This document shows positions 56,195-64,000 of a DNA stretch of 64,000 bases, one piece after another. The translations under genes were made by a program, and so were the position numbers. Location of the stretch: assembly GCA_030435675.1 (NCBI GenBank), contig CM059621.1, forward strand, positions 8,556,001 through 8,620,000. The letters are read 5' to 3'. The notes beneath the pieces are model-generated. The model saw only the letters and a program-made list of their open reading frames with translations, did not search any database and was not told the origin of the DNA. The stretch is from Steinernema hermaphroditum (lineage: Eukaryota; Nematoda; Chromadorea; Rhabditida; Steinernematidae). The stretch's first letter is position 1. Each line of letters begins with the position of its first letter.

Positions 56195-57047
56195 AGGCGT
56201 GCGGGGGTTACGGTATCTGTACATGGAGAGAATTCGAATACTTTGATCTGAAGTACATGCGTTTTAGCTCGCTAAATTATGACTCTGACTGTAAATTATG
56301 TGCGAAGTAAACGACTATTTCTTTCTCTTTCTTTTCTTAGTATCTTTCGTAGCTCGCTGGTGTTTTCTCGTTTGTTTTTGGCTGTTGGCACATCAGTTTC
56401 TAAGGAGCCTCAAAGAGCCGCCGAAGAACGCGGACGCGCTTTATGATCTTTAAGCCTGAACACACGGACGTAAAGGTAAACGAATTTGTGACATCAATTC
56501 GATTGCCAGATTCCTTGTAAGGTGAGTCATTCCACTCGGAACTGCAGATTCTTCTTTGCCCTCTGGAGATCAGAGTGGCGGCGACCAAACAACATTCACA
56601 GAAAAGCGAAAGACGCACTTTTTTCGCGCGGCGTCCGGCTTAATTCCGGCAAACACCGAACGTCAAACATGTGATTTCCAGGATTTCCAAGTGCTTCGCG
56701 AAATCCACGTAAGCAGAATTCCTGAAACTCTACCGTAATCCGCCGATCAAGAGGCGATGATCTCCCCAAAGCCGCTTAGCTCCAGAAGATCGGAACGTCT
56801 TCCGAAGTCCTTCCGTTAAGTTCTTCGGCTGCGTGCACGCCTGAGGCCCCTCGGGTCAGGCCAAATTGAATCCATTAGGTCGTTCCCCTCGGCGCACGTA
56901 AGCGCAGACCTAATCCGCCTAATGAATCACGTTGTGTGAAGACGTCAAACCTCGCCTATTTAACGCGGGGCCGGGAGGCGGAGGCCATTCGAGCTATAGC
57001 TCGTGATTCTCTCTCGTTCGCTCCCCTCGGCACCCCGAGCAGAGTTA
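56195..57047. other. Intergenic region before the six-gene cluster
   Basis: About 0.85 kb. Two copies of the dispersed motif (56206-56215, and CTACCGTAATCC at ~56730-56741). GAGCAG at 57037-57042 may be the leader acceptor of the next gene. Likely promoter of the cluster. Confidence 0.45.
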
Positions 57048-57542
57048 ATGGCTCGAGTGTACGGTACTAAGTCGGTGGAGGAGGCGCTCGTGCACCTCCG
57101 GAGAGTCAGCGACGTGAATCCCAACGATCCTTTCACCCTCCACGCCGTTGGCCTTCAGATGCACGCCGTCCGGTACTTCTCCGAAGCGCAAAAGTACTTC
57201 CAGAAGGCGGAGGACATCAAGGTAGGCGTGTCTCCGCACCCCTAAAGGCGCCTCGGTTCCAGGCAGGATTCTCAGCTTCGAACCTCTACTACCTCGGCGA
57301 CTGTCTTCGGAAGAACGGCCGCGTCGACGACTCCATCGTGTGCCTCAAGAAGGCCCTCTCGCTGCCTGCGAGGAACAAGGTCGACCACAAGGTAGGGTTT
57401 GTTACCGTAATCCCACAGTGCCATTGACTACTTTCAGGGAAAAGTGGCGGCAAGGCGGCTCCTTCTTGTTTGTGGCGTCAGCGAAGCCGAGATCGCCGCC
57501 GTCGAGAAGATCGACGCGAAATACGCATCGAACAAATACTGA
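57048..57542 (+). CDS. RMD-like TPR protein (regulator of microtubule dynamics family)
   Basis: Three exons: 57048-57221, 57263-57391, 57438-57542 (135 aa). Helical repeat features: DPFTLHAVGLQMHAVRYFSEA, KYFQKAEDIKAGFSASNLYYLG and DDSIVCLKKALSLP. The order matches the C-terminal half of RMD/RMDN proteins, where EEAL..F.KAEE and LYLGD motifs recur; the N-terminal half of that family is missing. Proposed role is microtubule or mitochondrial-contact scaffolding by family only. Intron 2 contains GTTACCGTAATCCC. First gene of a run of six on the same strand with 86-330 base spacers. A general TPR protein is the alternative. Confidence 0.7.
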
Positions 57543-57871
57543 AAAAGTTTTTAATTTGAGGGTGTGTTCCATTCCTGTGTGAGGATACTGTAATAAACGA
57601 GTCTTGAAACGAACTGCACGAAACTAGATATCGGCATACTGTAGCGTTGTTTTCGGGAAACGAAAAAGAGCCTCGGGCGGAGTGTTCTCGGTCTGATTTC
57701 GATGTCAGTCACACTAGGAGGGATGCGCAGCTTCTGTGCGGCTTCTAGTGGACAAAACGTCCCTTCTTACGTGGTTTCGAGCGCTTGTTTCGTATTTTGG
57801 CGTTGTTCCCCTTCTTGATATTTCTGTGCGTCGTCTTTATTCGCTGTATTTTTCCGTAACTGTTTCAGTCA
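57543..57871. other. Spacer with polyadenylation signal and trans-splice-like acceptor
   Basis: 330 bases; AATAAA at 57593-57598 ends the RMD-like gene, and CTGTTTCAG four bases before 57872 could accept a spliced leader. Confidence 0.5.
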
Positions 57872-58511
57872 ATGTCTTCCACCAACATCAACTTCTCCGT
57901 GGGTAAGTCGTCGTTCGGGTGTATTTTTGCAGTGACCACTTGAAGACGAAATCAGCCAGCAGAACAAGGCGAAGAAACTCAAAGAAGGTGTTAACCACCA
58001 AGGTGCGCAGAAGAAGTGCGGCAGCGGAGTGAAGCAAGGTTGCGTCACGAATGCGAAGAACGAACCTGAGAAGCGCGCTCATACCCTGGACCCTTTCGCT
58101 GATTCTCTACTTTCCCCCGCTTCTCGCGCAATCATGAAAAAGTTTTCGTGTCCGGAAGCTGCAAAACAACAAGAAAAGAAGGCGCTCGGAGTTTACAAGA
58201 AAGAGCTTCCGAGTAGGGACGAAGGAGTGGTGCGAAAAAGGGCCGAGCGGGCTTTGTTGCATGGTTTTGACTGCCGCTGCTGTGCCAAGTATTACGATAC
58301 ACTGGAGCTGAGTCCACAAAGCCGAAAACGAAGAGTTGACGCGGTCAGTCGCCATCGCGGTGTGGAACAGCTGCCCCCGACACCTCCGCGATACTGGGAT
58401 CTCCAAATGCCGTCGACACAAGAACAGCACACGCTTGGATGGATTCAACATACTGATTCACCGCTATTGAAGAAACAAAAGGCGAGTCCTTCTCGTCGAT
58501 TATTTCACTAG
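57872..58511 (+). CDS. Chimera: UAP56-binding-motif head joined to CtIP/COM-1/Sae2 C-terminal domain
   Basis: Two exons: 57872-57902 and 57946-58511 (198 aa). Residues 1-70 (MSSTNINFSVDE, QQNKAKK, GAQKKCGSGVKQG, RAHTLDPFAD) are a paralogous copy of the head of the UBM gene at 60116, with the 31-base first exon and GTAAGTCG donor in the same place. The rest matches the CtIP/Sae2 domain of DNA end-resection factors: VVRKRAERALLHGFDCRCC (CxxC), AKYYD, SRHR, PPTPPRYW (a CDK-type Thr-Pro before the aromatic pair) and PSTQ. CtIP with MRN starts resection at double-strand breaks; C. elegans COM-1 does this in meiosis. The long N-terminal coiled coil of CtIP is absent. The acceptor (ACTTGAAG) is weak because TTTGCAG just upstream would run into a stop, so the joint may be imperfect or recent. 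Confidence 0.75.
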
Positions 58512-58699
58512 CGACTGCTAACTGATTCAAGCACTAATTATTTTTGCTATGAAGGGCTGTGTATTCCTGAGGTAGTAAATTATTCTTGTCTTGTCGCGTA
58601 TCGTGCTAGCCGCTGTTCGTGGTTGTATTCCCACTGATCGCTTTTATCTTCGTGATTTGTTGTTCGCCATGTGTAGTTGGATTGTCTTTCAGATCAAAG

Positions 58700-59140
58700 A
58701 TGAATAAACTCGAAACGCTGAAAGCAAAGTTTGAAGCCGATGTCGAGAAGATGAAGAAGACAGAGAAGGATCGCGAGAAGTCGATCGGAATGCGACAGCA
58801 GCTAGAAGGACAGCTGACAGAAAACAACCTTGTGAAGGCCGAGTTCGACCTACTTGAAGATGACGCCAAAGTGTTCAAGCTCATCGGACCTGTCCTCGTC
58901 AAGCAGGATCTGACCGAAGCGCGTCAGAACGTACAAAAGCGGTTGGAGTACATCACGGCAGAAATGTGAGTGTGCGGACTTAATGCTGGATGAGACTAAT
59001 TGTTACTCTTCTCCAGTAAGCGCGTCGAAGGCATGATCGGCGACTTCGATAAGCAGATCAAGGAGCAGACTGAGGGACTGACCAAGAGCCAAGCCACCCT
59101 GAAACAGCAGCTGGCCATCCACCACGCGCAATCTAAATAA
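58700..59140 (+). CDS. pfd-6: Prefoldin subunit 6
   Basis: Two exons: 58700-58965 and 59017-59140 (129 aa). Two coiled-coil helices flank a beta hairpin with the diagnostic DLLEDDAKVFKLIGPVLVKQDL, and the second helix contains RVEGMIGDFDKQIKEQ. This is the beta-type prefoldin 6 that, with five other subunits, carries nascent actin and tubulin to the CCT chaperonin. Length is that of the family. CTTTCAG lies 8 bases before the ATG. Spacer from the previous gene is 188 bases. Confidence 0.95.
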
Positions 59141-59399
59141 AGTACGACTACCGGTGACTTTTCTGTTTTTAATAGTTTTTACAGGAGATCTCCGAGGGTG
59201 TTACTGAAGAAGTCGCTTATTGCTATCTGCGCTGTTTGTTCAATTTGTTTTTGTTGCTTTTTTCGTTTGATAAATCGGGATTTCAGTTGTGTCCTCAAAA
59301 ACGTCCGATGGTTTCTACTCGCGCACTCGTATTTGCTTTCACACTTGTTTTCAGCAGAACTAATGACGCGTCATCGAGTTAAGGCGCGCGGGAGCGGGA

Positions 59400-59954
59400 A
59401 TGTTCAGATCGTTGCTGACTCCGTGCGGCGTCGTTTCGCAGCGATGGCTGTGGAAGAAGCACCTCGGCGGCGCAGAGAAGATCCTGATCCCGTCGAAGCC
59501 CTGCCCGACGACCATGGACTTGAGCAAGGTGGAGCTTGCTCCGGAGCTTGACGCGAAGACGATAAGAAAGCTCGAAAAGGTTTCCTTGCTTCGATTCGAG
59601 AGTCACGACGACATCGAAGATTTGCGGAAGGCGATCGCACATGCTAATCAGATTTCACAGGTGGATGTTTCGGTGAATCTCTTGTTTTCTATGTGGGATA
59701 ATCTTGTGACTTTCAGGGCGTTGAGCCGATGTACTTCGTCCATGAAGACGAGGATTGTCCCGTACAAGATGACGTTGCGGAACACACGGATAAGCGTGAC
59801 GTGAGTGAAGCCCCGGAGTGAGGTTGTTCTTGATCTTCGTCCCTAGATTCTCCGAAACGCCGCCGTCGTCGAAGATGACCATTTTGTGACGCCACCCGGG
59901 AACGTTCCCCTCGACGAAAATGAGCTTCTCGGATCGAGGCGTCAAAAGAAATAA
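59400..59954 (+). CDS. gatc-1: Mitochondrial glutamyl-tRNA(Gln) amidotransferase subunit C
   Basis: Three exons: 59400-59660, 59717-59800, 59847-59954 (150 aa). Begins MFRSLLTPCGVVSQRWLWKK, a mitochondrial targeting sequence. The core has the GatC pattern: IRKLEKVSLLRF, a helix LRKAIAHANQI, GVEPMYFVHEDE, then VVEDDHFVTPPGN. GatC stabilises the GatCAB complex that converts Glu-tRNA(Gln) to Gln-tRNA(Gln) in mitochondria. TTTTCAG at ~59348-59354 upstream could be a leader acceptor. Confidence 0.93.
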
Positions 59955-60115
59955 GTGGGGCGTTTCTACTTGAACTGGGTGTACATAAGCCTGAGAAGGG
60001 AAATAAATGACGTGTTCGGAATCGTGCTGGACGAGAAAACAGTTGACTCACTGCTTATATCTTCTTGTGCTTTTGATGATGGTTACGTAACAGGTGCCTT
60101 TCTTTCAGCTGAGAA

Positions 60116-60521
60116 ATGTCTTCCAGCAACATCAACCTTTCCTTGGGTAAGTCGCCAGTTGTGTTGCCCTCTACAGTGTTCACTTTCAGATGACATCATC
60201 AAACAGAACAAGGCTAAGAAGCCCAAAGGAGGCGCAAACCGTCAGGGCAAGCGCCAAGGTGCCCAGAAGAAATTCGGAAAGGGAGTGAAGCAAGGTCGTA
60301 TCACGAAAGAAAGGAAGGAACCGGAGCAGCGCGCGCATCCCCTGGACCCTTTCTCTGACGATACTCCGAAGCAGAAGCCGAAGTTGAACAAGAAGCACGT
60401 GCAGAAATCCCCAGTGGGAGGTGCTGGTGGTAGTGTCCAGCAACGTTTGTCCGCGATCAAAAAGAATCTGCAACAGAACCGCGGAGGGCAGAAGAGTTTC
60501 AAGCCTCGATTCCGCAAGTGA
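60116..60521 (+). CDS. UAP56-binding-motif (UBM) protein, mRNA-export adaptor type
   Basis: Two exons: 60116-60146 and 60190-60521 (120 aa). The N-terminus MSSSNINLSLDDIIKQNKAK is a canonical UBM, the short helix by which ALYREF, UIF and CHTOP bind the helicase UAP56/DDX39B. The rest is highly basic and disordered (RQGKRQGAQKKFGKGVKQG, KPRFRK at the end), as expected for RNA-binding export adaptors. No RRM is present, so it is closer to UIF/FYTTD1 or SARNP-like proteins than to ALY. Its head is duplicated in the chimera at 57872. It follows GatC by 161 bases, with CTTTCAG 9 bases before the ATG. Confidence 0.85.
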
Positions 60522-60672
60522 TACGCCCTGTGGCACCCTCTGTCAAACTCTGGCCAGTAACTAATTTATTTGTCTCCAGTTGTGTCTACTTGTTGTGTCT
60601 CAATAAATGGAAGTTGCACAGACTCAGTCTCCCCTCACTTCCCCTCGAGAGCGGTCGGTTCTACCGGTTGAG

Positions 60673-61293
60673 ATGACGTCGACTGCGCCCCCTGCTCCAG
60701 AACGCCATGGCGGAGATCTTTCCCTGGCGCAAGTGAAGGCTGTTGGTCAGAAGCGTCTCCTTGCAGAACTCGCAAAGCTGAGCGCCTCGAAACCGAAGGG
60801 TCTTCTGAGCGTCGCCGCCGATCCAAAGGACGTCTACATCTGGAACCTCGTCATCGCTCCGGTAAGTCTCATCATAGTAACACTCTTTCTGATGGTTACT
60901 GCAGAATATGGAGCCATACAAAGGGTTTTTCAAGATCCGCTTGAACATCCATCCGGAGTACCCGTTCAAGCCGCCGAAAATCTTCTTCGACACGCCGATC
61001 TACCACATGAACGTCGACCCGAACACGAATCAAGCGTGTCTCCACGCCCTACAGGCGGACGCGTGGCAGCCGTCCACCCAGATGGACCAAGTTCTGCGCT
61101 CGTTGTTCCATTTCCTGAGTTACCCACAGCCGGAACGCGCCGTCCAGCCTCAGCTGTCGGCTCTTTTCCTGAAGGTAAGTGGCACTGGTTCCTCCTCTAC
61201 TTGATAACTTATGTTTTTATTTAGAACCAAGCGGGATACTTGAAGGCGGCAGCTGACTTCACGAAAGAGAAGGCGAGCGAGAAGCTCGCGTAG
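60673..61293 (+). CDS. ubc-18: UBE2L3 (UbcH7)-type ubiquitin-conjugating enzyme
   Basis: Three exons: 60673-60861, 60905-61174, 61225-61293 (175 aa). UBC fold: QKRLLAELAKL, EPYKGFFKIRLNIHPEYPF, KPPKIFFDTPIYHMNVD, the catalytic Cys in NQACLHAL, DAWQPSTQMDQVLRSL and a C-terminal helix pair. The sequence around the Cys and the W-P-(A/S)-T-DQV segment are those of UBE2L3, which works with HECT and RBR ligases. The usual His-Pro-Asn is His-Met-Asn here. The N-terminus is ~35 residues longer than UBE2L3. An in-frame ATG at 60607 overlaps the AATAAA of the upstream gene, so 60673 is preferred. Last gene of the six-gene run. Confidence 0.88.
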
Positions 61294-61342
61294 AAGCAGA
61301 AAAGATTTATTAGTACGAAGACTTATAAATTATTAATTGTTG

Positions 61343-61896
61343 TCAAAGGCAAACTTGAGATTCTGGAGCATTGCCCCAGTCGAGGTGGCAGAATCCGCAA
61401 GTCGCTCGGCAGACGCGGAAGGCCAGACGCACGTTTTGAGTATCACAGGTCCACCGGCGCCTATTCGACACCTCGGCATTTTTCTCGAAGCGTCGACAGA
61501 ATCCTTCACTCATGCGGTCGAAACAGTTGGTATTATTGGCGGCGGGTTGAAGAAATCTGAAAAACCGAGATTCGAATGGTCGAGAAGCTGCTCGCATCAC
61601 GTTTTCGCTCTCTCTCTGTAAGGGGTACCGAGGGAGTTGCAGGACTTGCAGCAGACGACCAGGCTGAAGTCTGGCTCGGTCTCGCAGCGCTTCCGGAAGG
61701 CACGGCCGTCGGAATTCATCATGGAACGGCAGATACCGCCGCCGCTCTCGTCCTTGCAGCACGGGAGCTTCCTGTTAGGGTCGATGGGTTCTGAGGTGTG
61801 CGCCGTTTTGTGGAGGATCCGCTGCACGTGCTGGGGGTACTGTAGGCAGAGGGCGCAAGAACCGAAGGTCAGGAGAAGGGCAAATCTGAGATACAT
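61343..61896 (-). CDS. Secreted protein with ShK-like cysteine pattern
   Basis: Two exons on the minus strand: 61896-61601 and 61556-61343 (169 aa). A signal peptide (MYLRFALLLTFGSCALC) is followed by two Cys-rich regions. The first has CCKDESGGGIC and VVCCKSC; the second, NCFDRMSEGFC with VCRATCGFC, follows the ShK-type spacing that ends C-x3-C-x2-C. Such domains are abundant in nematode secreted proteins and often regulate enzymes or channels; no specific activity can be stated. The donor AAAAC/GTGATG was chosen because it is the only one that keeps the second exon open. Convergent with the E2 gene, 50 bases apart. Confidence 0.8.
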
Positions 61897-62097
61897 CGGG
61901 AGGTGGACAGCCGCACTCGAAGTGACTGGAGGAGAGAGTGGAGGAACCTTCGGAGGTCTTCGGGGATTTGTTTGCGAGTTTCGACGAGTCTCTAAGAAGG
62001 CGCGCACGTGTTTGCGTTTAATAATTCGTGCGCCGCGCTGTTTGCTTTTCGTTTCGCGCGTTTGGAACTCTTTGGAATTGACGCTTTATTCACGCAC

Positions 62098-63167
62098 TCA
62101 AATGATTCTGCTCCGACGTCGGAAAATGGAAACTTCGGGAGAGCTGCGGTGGCCATACGGGTAGTTAACGGGGTTACGGTAGCGGCGACTGCTCCTGACA
62201 GGACACGGACAGTACGAGGCATCGGGGCCGGGTGGGCCGGGTGGTCCTTGAGGGCCTCGGAGGCCGTCGCTTCCCGGGGTTCCAGAGGTGCCCGGTAGAC
62301 CGCCGACGCCTTGGGGGCCGGACTCTCCGGGTTCGGCGCGTCGCCCCTCTGACCCGGGGTTCCCAAGCAATCCGCGTGCCCCCGGTGGACCTTTGGTACC
62401 GGGCGATGGCAGGTACCGTACACCGGGCTGGCCGGGGCTTCCTGGAAGACCGACGCCTCCAGGAGTACCTGGAAGAGAGAATCAGGCTCTGCGTGACTAC
62501 TGTGTCTTACCTGGATGTCCCTGATCGCCAGAAGGGCCCGGAGCTCCGGGTCGTCCGCGGGCTCCGCCGCTTCCAGGGAGACCCGATTGACCGTCTTTGC
62601 CGGGGAAGCCGACGGGTCCGTTAGGTCCTGGAGGCCCCGGCGGGCCGATGGGACATTGGATACACCCGTTGTTGCCGGAGTCGTAGACGAGGGAGACTCC
62701 GGGAGCGCCTCTCTTGCCGTCTTCACCACTGGCACCCACCTCTCCGGGGGTGCCCGCCTGTCCCGAGGGTCCAGGAGGCCCCGGAGGACATCCTTGTGAT
62801 TGCGGACCGCACTCTAAACGAGATCTTCTTGATCGGAGACCACGAGGAGAGGCGTTTACGGCACTGCGGAGCCCGAAAGGACCCAATGTATCGCTTCTCC
62901 CTCCCGAAAATCGTCCCAAATTCGCGTTTCGGGACCACTCGCTGAACGAGCTGCATCGAGCCCCACGCGTCGTTGGCGATCTTCTGAAAGCGTGAGAGGT
63001 CCCTCCGAAGGTCGCTTCGGCGCACGAACCTTGAAATCGTCGACCTCGTCCATCATCTCCGCGTAGAAACCGTCGATGTCGCGCAGAAGAGAGAAGACCG
63101 CGAAGAGACTATAGAGGATTACGGTAGCCGAGGCCGTGGAGGCGGCAGCGACGACCTTCTTCGCCAT
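62098..63167 (-). CDS. Cuticle collagen
   Basis: Four exons on the minus strand: 63167-63030, 62983-62860, 62813-62511, 62468-62098 (311 aa). Typical nematode cuticle collagen order: N-terminal hydrophobic membrane helix ([17 protein letters not shown]), a conserved region [10 protein letters not shown], a subtilisin-type cleavage site (FGREKR), a Cys knot ([13 protein letters not shown]), Gly-X-Y tracts split by [15 protein letters not shown], and a C-terminal Cys pair (SYCPCPVRS). An 11-residue break in Gly-X-Y (encoded at ~62391-62423) contains GTACGGTAC and could be a 33-base intron instead. Forms trimers in the cuticle. Tandem neighbour of the next collagen, same strand. Confidence 0.95.
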
Positions 63168-63342
63168 GACTCTCCGCAGATGCCTTCGGGGGTGGCGGAG
63201 CGCTTATATCCCCGATCCGGGCCCTTGAGAAACGAGTTTCGGCCACTCGAAGTTGAACTCTTTGGGCGAAAGTGGCGCGTTTAGGCGAAGAGTCTTCGAG
63301 GGAGCTGCTCAGAGTTTATTGGAAACCATTTACAAGAAAAGT

Positions 63343-64000
63343 TCAGATACGAGCACTGCGGCGGCGGCCAGAGTTGTAGGCGCCAGGCGGACGAGATGGG
63401 TAGGAGCCTCCTCCTCCTCCGGAGCGAGGGGGGCACGGACAGTAGGCGGCGTCGTTGCCGGGGAGTCCGGGTCCGCCAGGGCCTCCGGGAATTCCGTCGC
63501 CGCCGGGGGCTCCGGGGTTTCCAGCGGGGCCCTGGGGGCCTGGAGCGCCCTGGAAGCCGGGTCCTCCGTTGTTTCCGCGCCCGCCGGGACCACCGGAGGG
63601 TCCCGGGGGTCCAGGAGGCCCCCGAGGACCGGGAGGAGATCGCCCGCGGTATCCGTCTTCGCCGGGCTGTCCAGGGGCACCAGGGAATCCGGGCGCTCCA
63701 GGAGCGCCGGCATCTCCTGGAGGTCCAGGAGGGCCAGAAGGTCCAGCGCCGCCACCAATGGAGCCCTGTCCGGGTGGTCCGTCGGGGCCAGGGGGTCCAG
63801 GGGGACCATCCATTCCAGGGGGACCGGGAGGACCGGCGCGACATTGGATGCATCCGTTTTTGCCGTGATCGACGACAAGGCTGACTCCGGGGGCGCCCGG
63901 AGATCCGTCTCGTCCAGGTTCTCCGAAGTGACCGGGCTCTCCACGTTGTCCAGGAGGTCCGGGGGGTCCAGCGGGGCATCCGTTGGGACGGGCGCCGCAG
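63343..64000 (-). CDS. Cuticle collagen, 5' part beyond window edge
   Basis: Minus-strand open frame from the right edge to a stop at 63343. It starts inside the Cys knot region ([17 protein letters not shown]) and runs through Gly-X-Y tracts split by [16 protein letters not shown], ending [16 protein letters not shown] and an Arg/Ser tail. The block VSLV-D-G-NGCIQC and the YCPCP ending are shared with the collagen at 62098-63167, so they are tandem paralogues. Exon 1 and the membrane helix are outside the window. Confidence 0.93.
   Translation of the reverse strand, partial: CGARPNGCPAGPPGPPGQRGEPGHFGEPGRDGSPGAPGVSLVVDHGKNGCIQCRAGPPGPPGMDGPPGPPGPDGPPGQGSIGGGAGPSGPPGPPGDAGAPGAPGFPGAPGQPGEDGYRGRSPPGPRGPPGPPGPSGGPGGRGNNGGPGFQGAPGPQGPAGNPGAPGGDGIPGGPGGPGLPGNDAAYCPCPPRSGGGGGSYPSRPPGAYNSGRRRSARI

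Noticed and set aside
1..64000. CRISPR arrays, bacterial operons, prophage or IS elements
   Set aside because: The sequence is a eukaryotic nuclear region with spliceosomal introns; no direct-repeat arrays or transposase genes were seen.

Overview
The window is nuclear DNA of a free-living-type nematode, most likely a rhabditid (clade V) relative of Caenorhabditis. Evidence: cuticle collagens with Gly-X-Y repeats, a major-sperm-protein domain gene, an ShK-type secreted protein, an RFamide neuropeptide precursor, many 40-50 nt introns ending in TTTCAG, and tight same-strand gene clusters with acceptor-like TTTCAG just upstream of start codons, as expected for trans-spliced operons. No database was searched; species-level placement is not possible from sequence alone. 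All gene models were built by hand from reading frames, splice consensus and recalled family motifs; every exon set given sums to a whole number of codons.

Layout. 0-5.7 kb: edge of an acidic protein (minus), an MSP-domain membrane/secreted protein, an Ig+EGF-like protein, and a divergent pair (orphan protein minus, small Lys-rich membrane protein plus). 5.7-13.7 kb: a septin/AIG1-like P-loop GTPase with a proline-rich middle, two phase-compatible alternative last exons that each encode a different membrane tail, a long hairpin-bearing intron and a possible alternative first exon. 13.7-20.3 kb: gene-poor; its key object is a tRNA-Ser(GCU) gene cut in its variable arm by an ~0.8 kb foldback element. 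20.3-26 kb: RFamide precursor, then on the minus strand a Deltex-type E3 ligase and importin-7/8. 27.2-34.2 kb: HMG-CoA reductase without a membrane domain, and two four-transmembrane genes, each with one GC-AG intron. 34.3-39.3 kb: zinc-finger-like orphan, BUD13 with an expanded 45-bp repeat, a TFAM/HMG-5-like protein, a small membrane protein and a histone H1-like gene. 41-43.2 kb: a near-perfect inverted pair of histone H1 genes including promoters and introns. 43.6-44.7 kb: exons of an unrecognised, perhaps decaying gene. 46.7-52.8 kb: RNF19-type RBR E3 ligase and DTWD1. 53-56.2 kb: secreted cysteine-rich repeat protein. 57-61.3 kb: a compact run of six genes (RMD-like TPR, a UBM/CtIP chimera, prefoldin 6, GatC, a UBM mRNA-export adaptor, UBE2L3-like E2). 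61.3-64 kb: ShK-domain protein and two tandem cuticle collagens, the second cut by the window edge.

How parts connect. Ubiquitin functions recur: a Deltex E3, an RBR E3 (a family that typically uses UBE2L3-type E2s) and a UBE2L3-like E2. The six-gene run mixes housekeeping roles, typical of nematode operons. A 12-13 base motif, GGRTTACGGTAGC, recurs across introns and intergenic DNA far above chance.

The most unusual findings are the split tRNA, the gene joining a UAP56-binding-motif head to a CtIP/COM-1 C-terminal domain two kilobases from its apparent head donor, the dual-tail GTPase, the inverted H1 pair and the dispersed motif.
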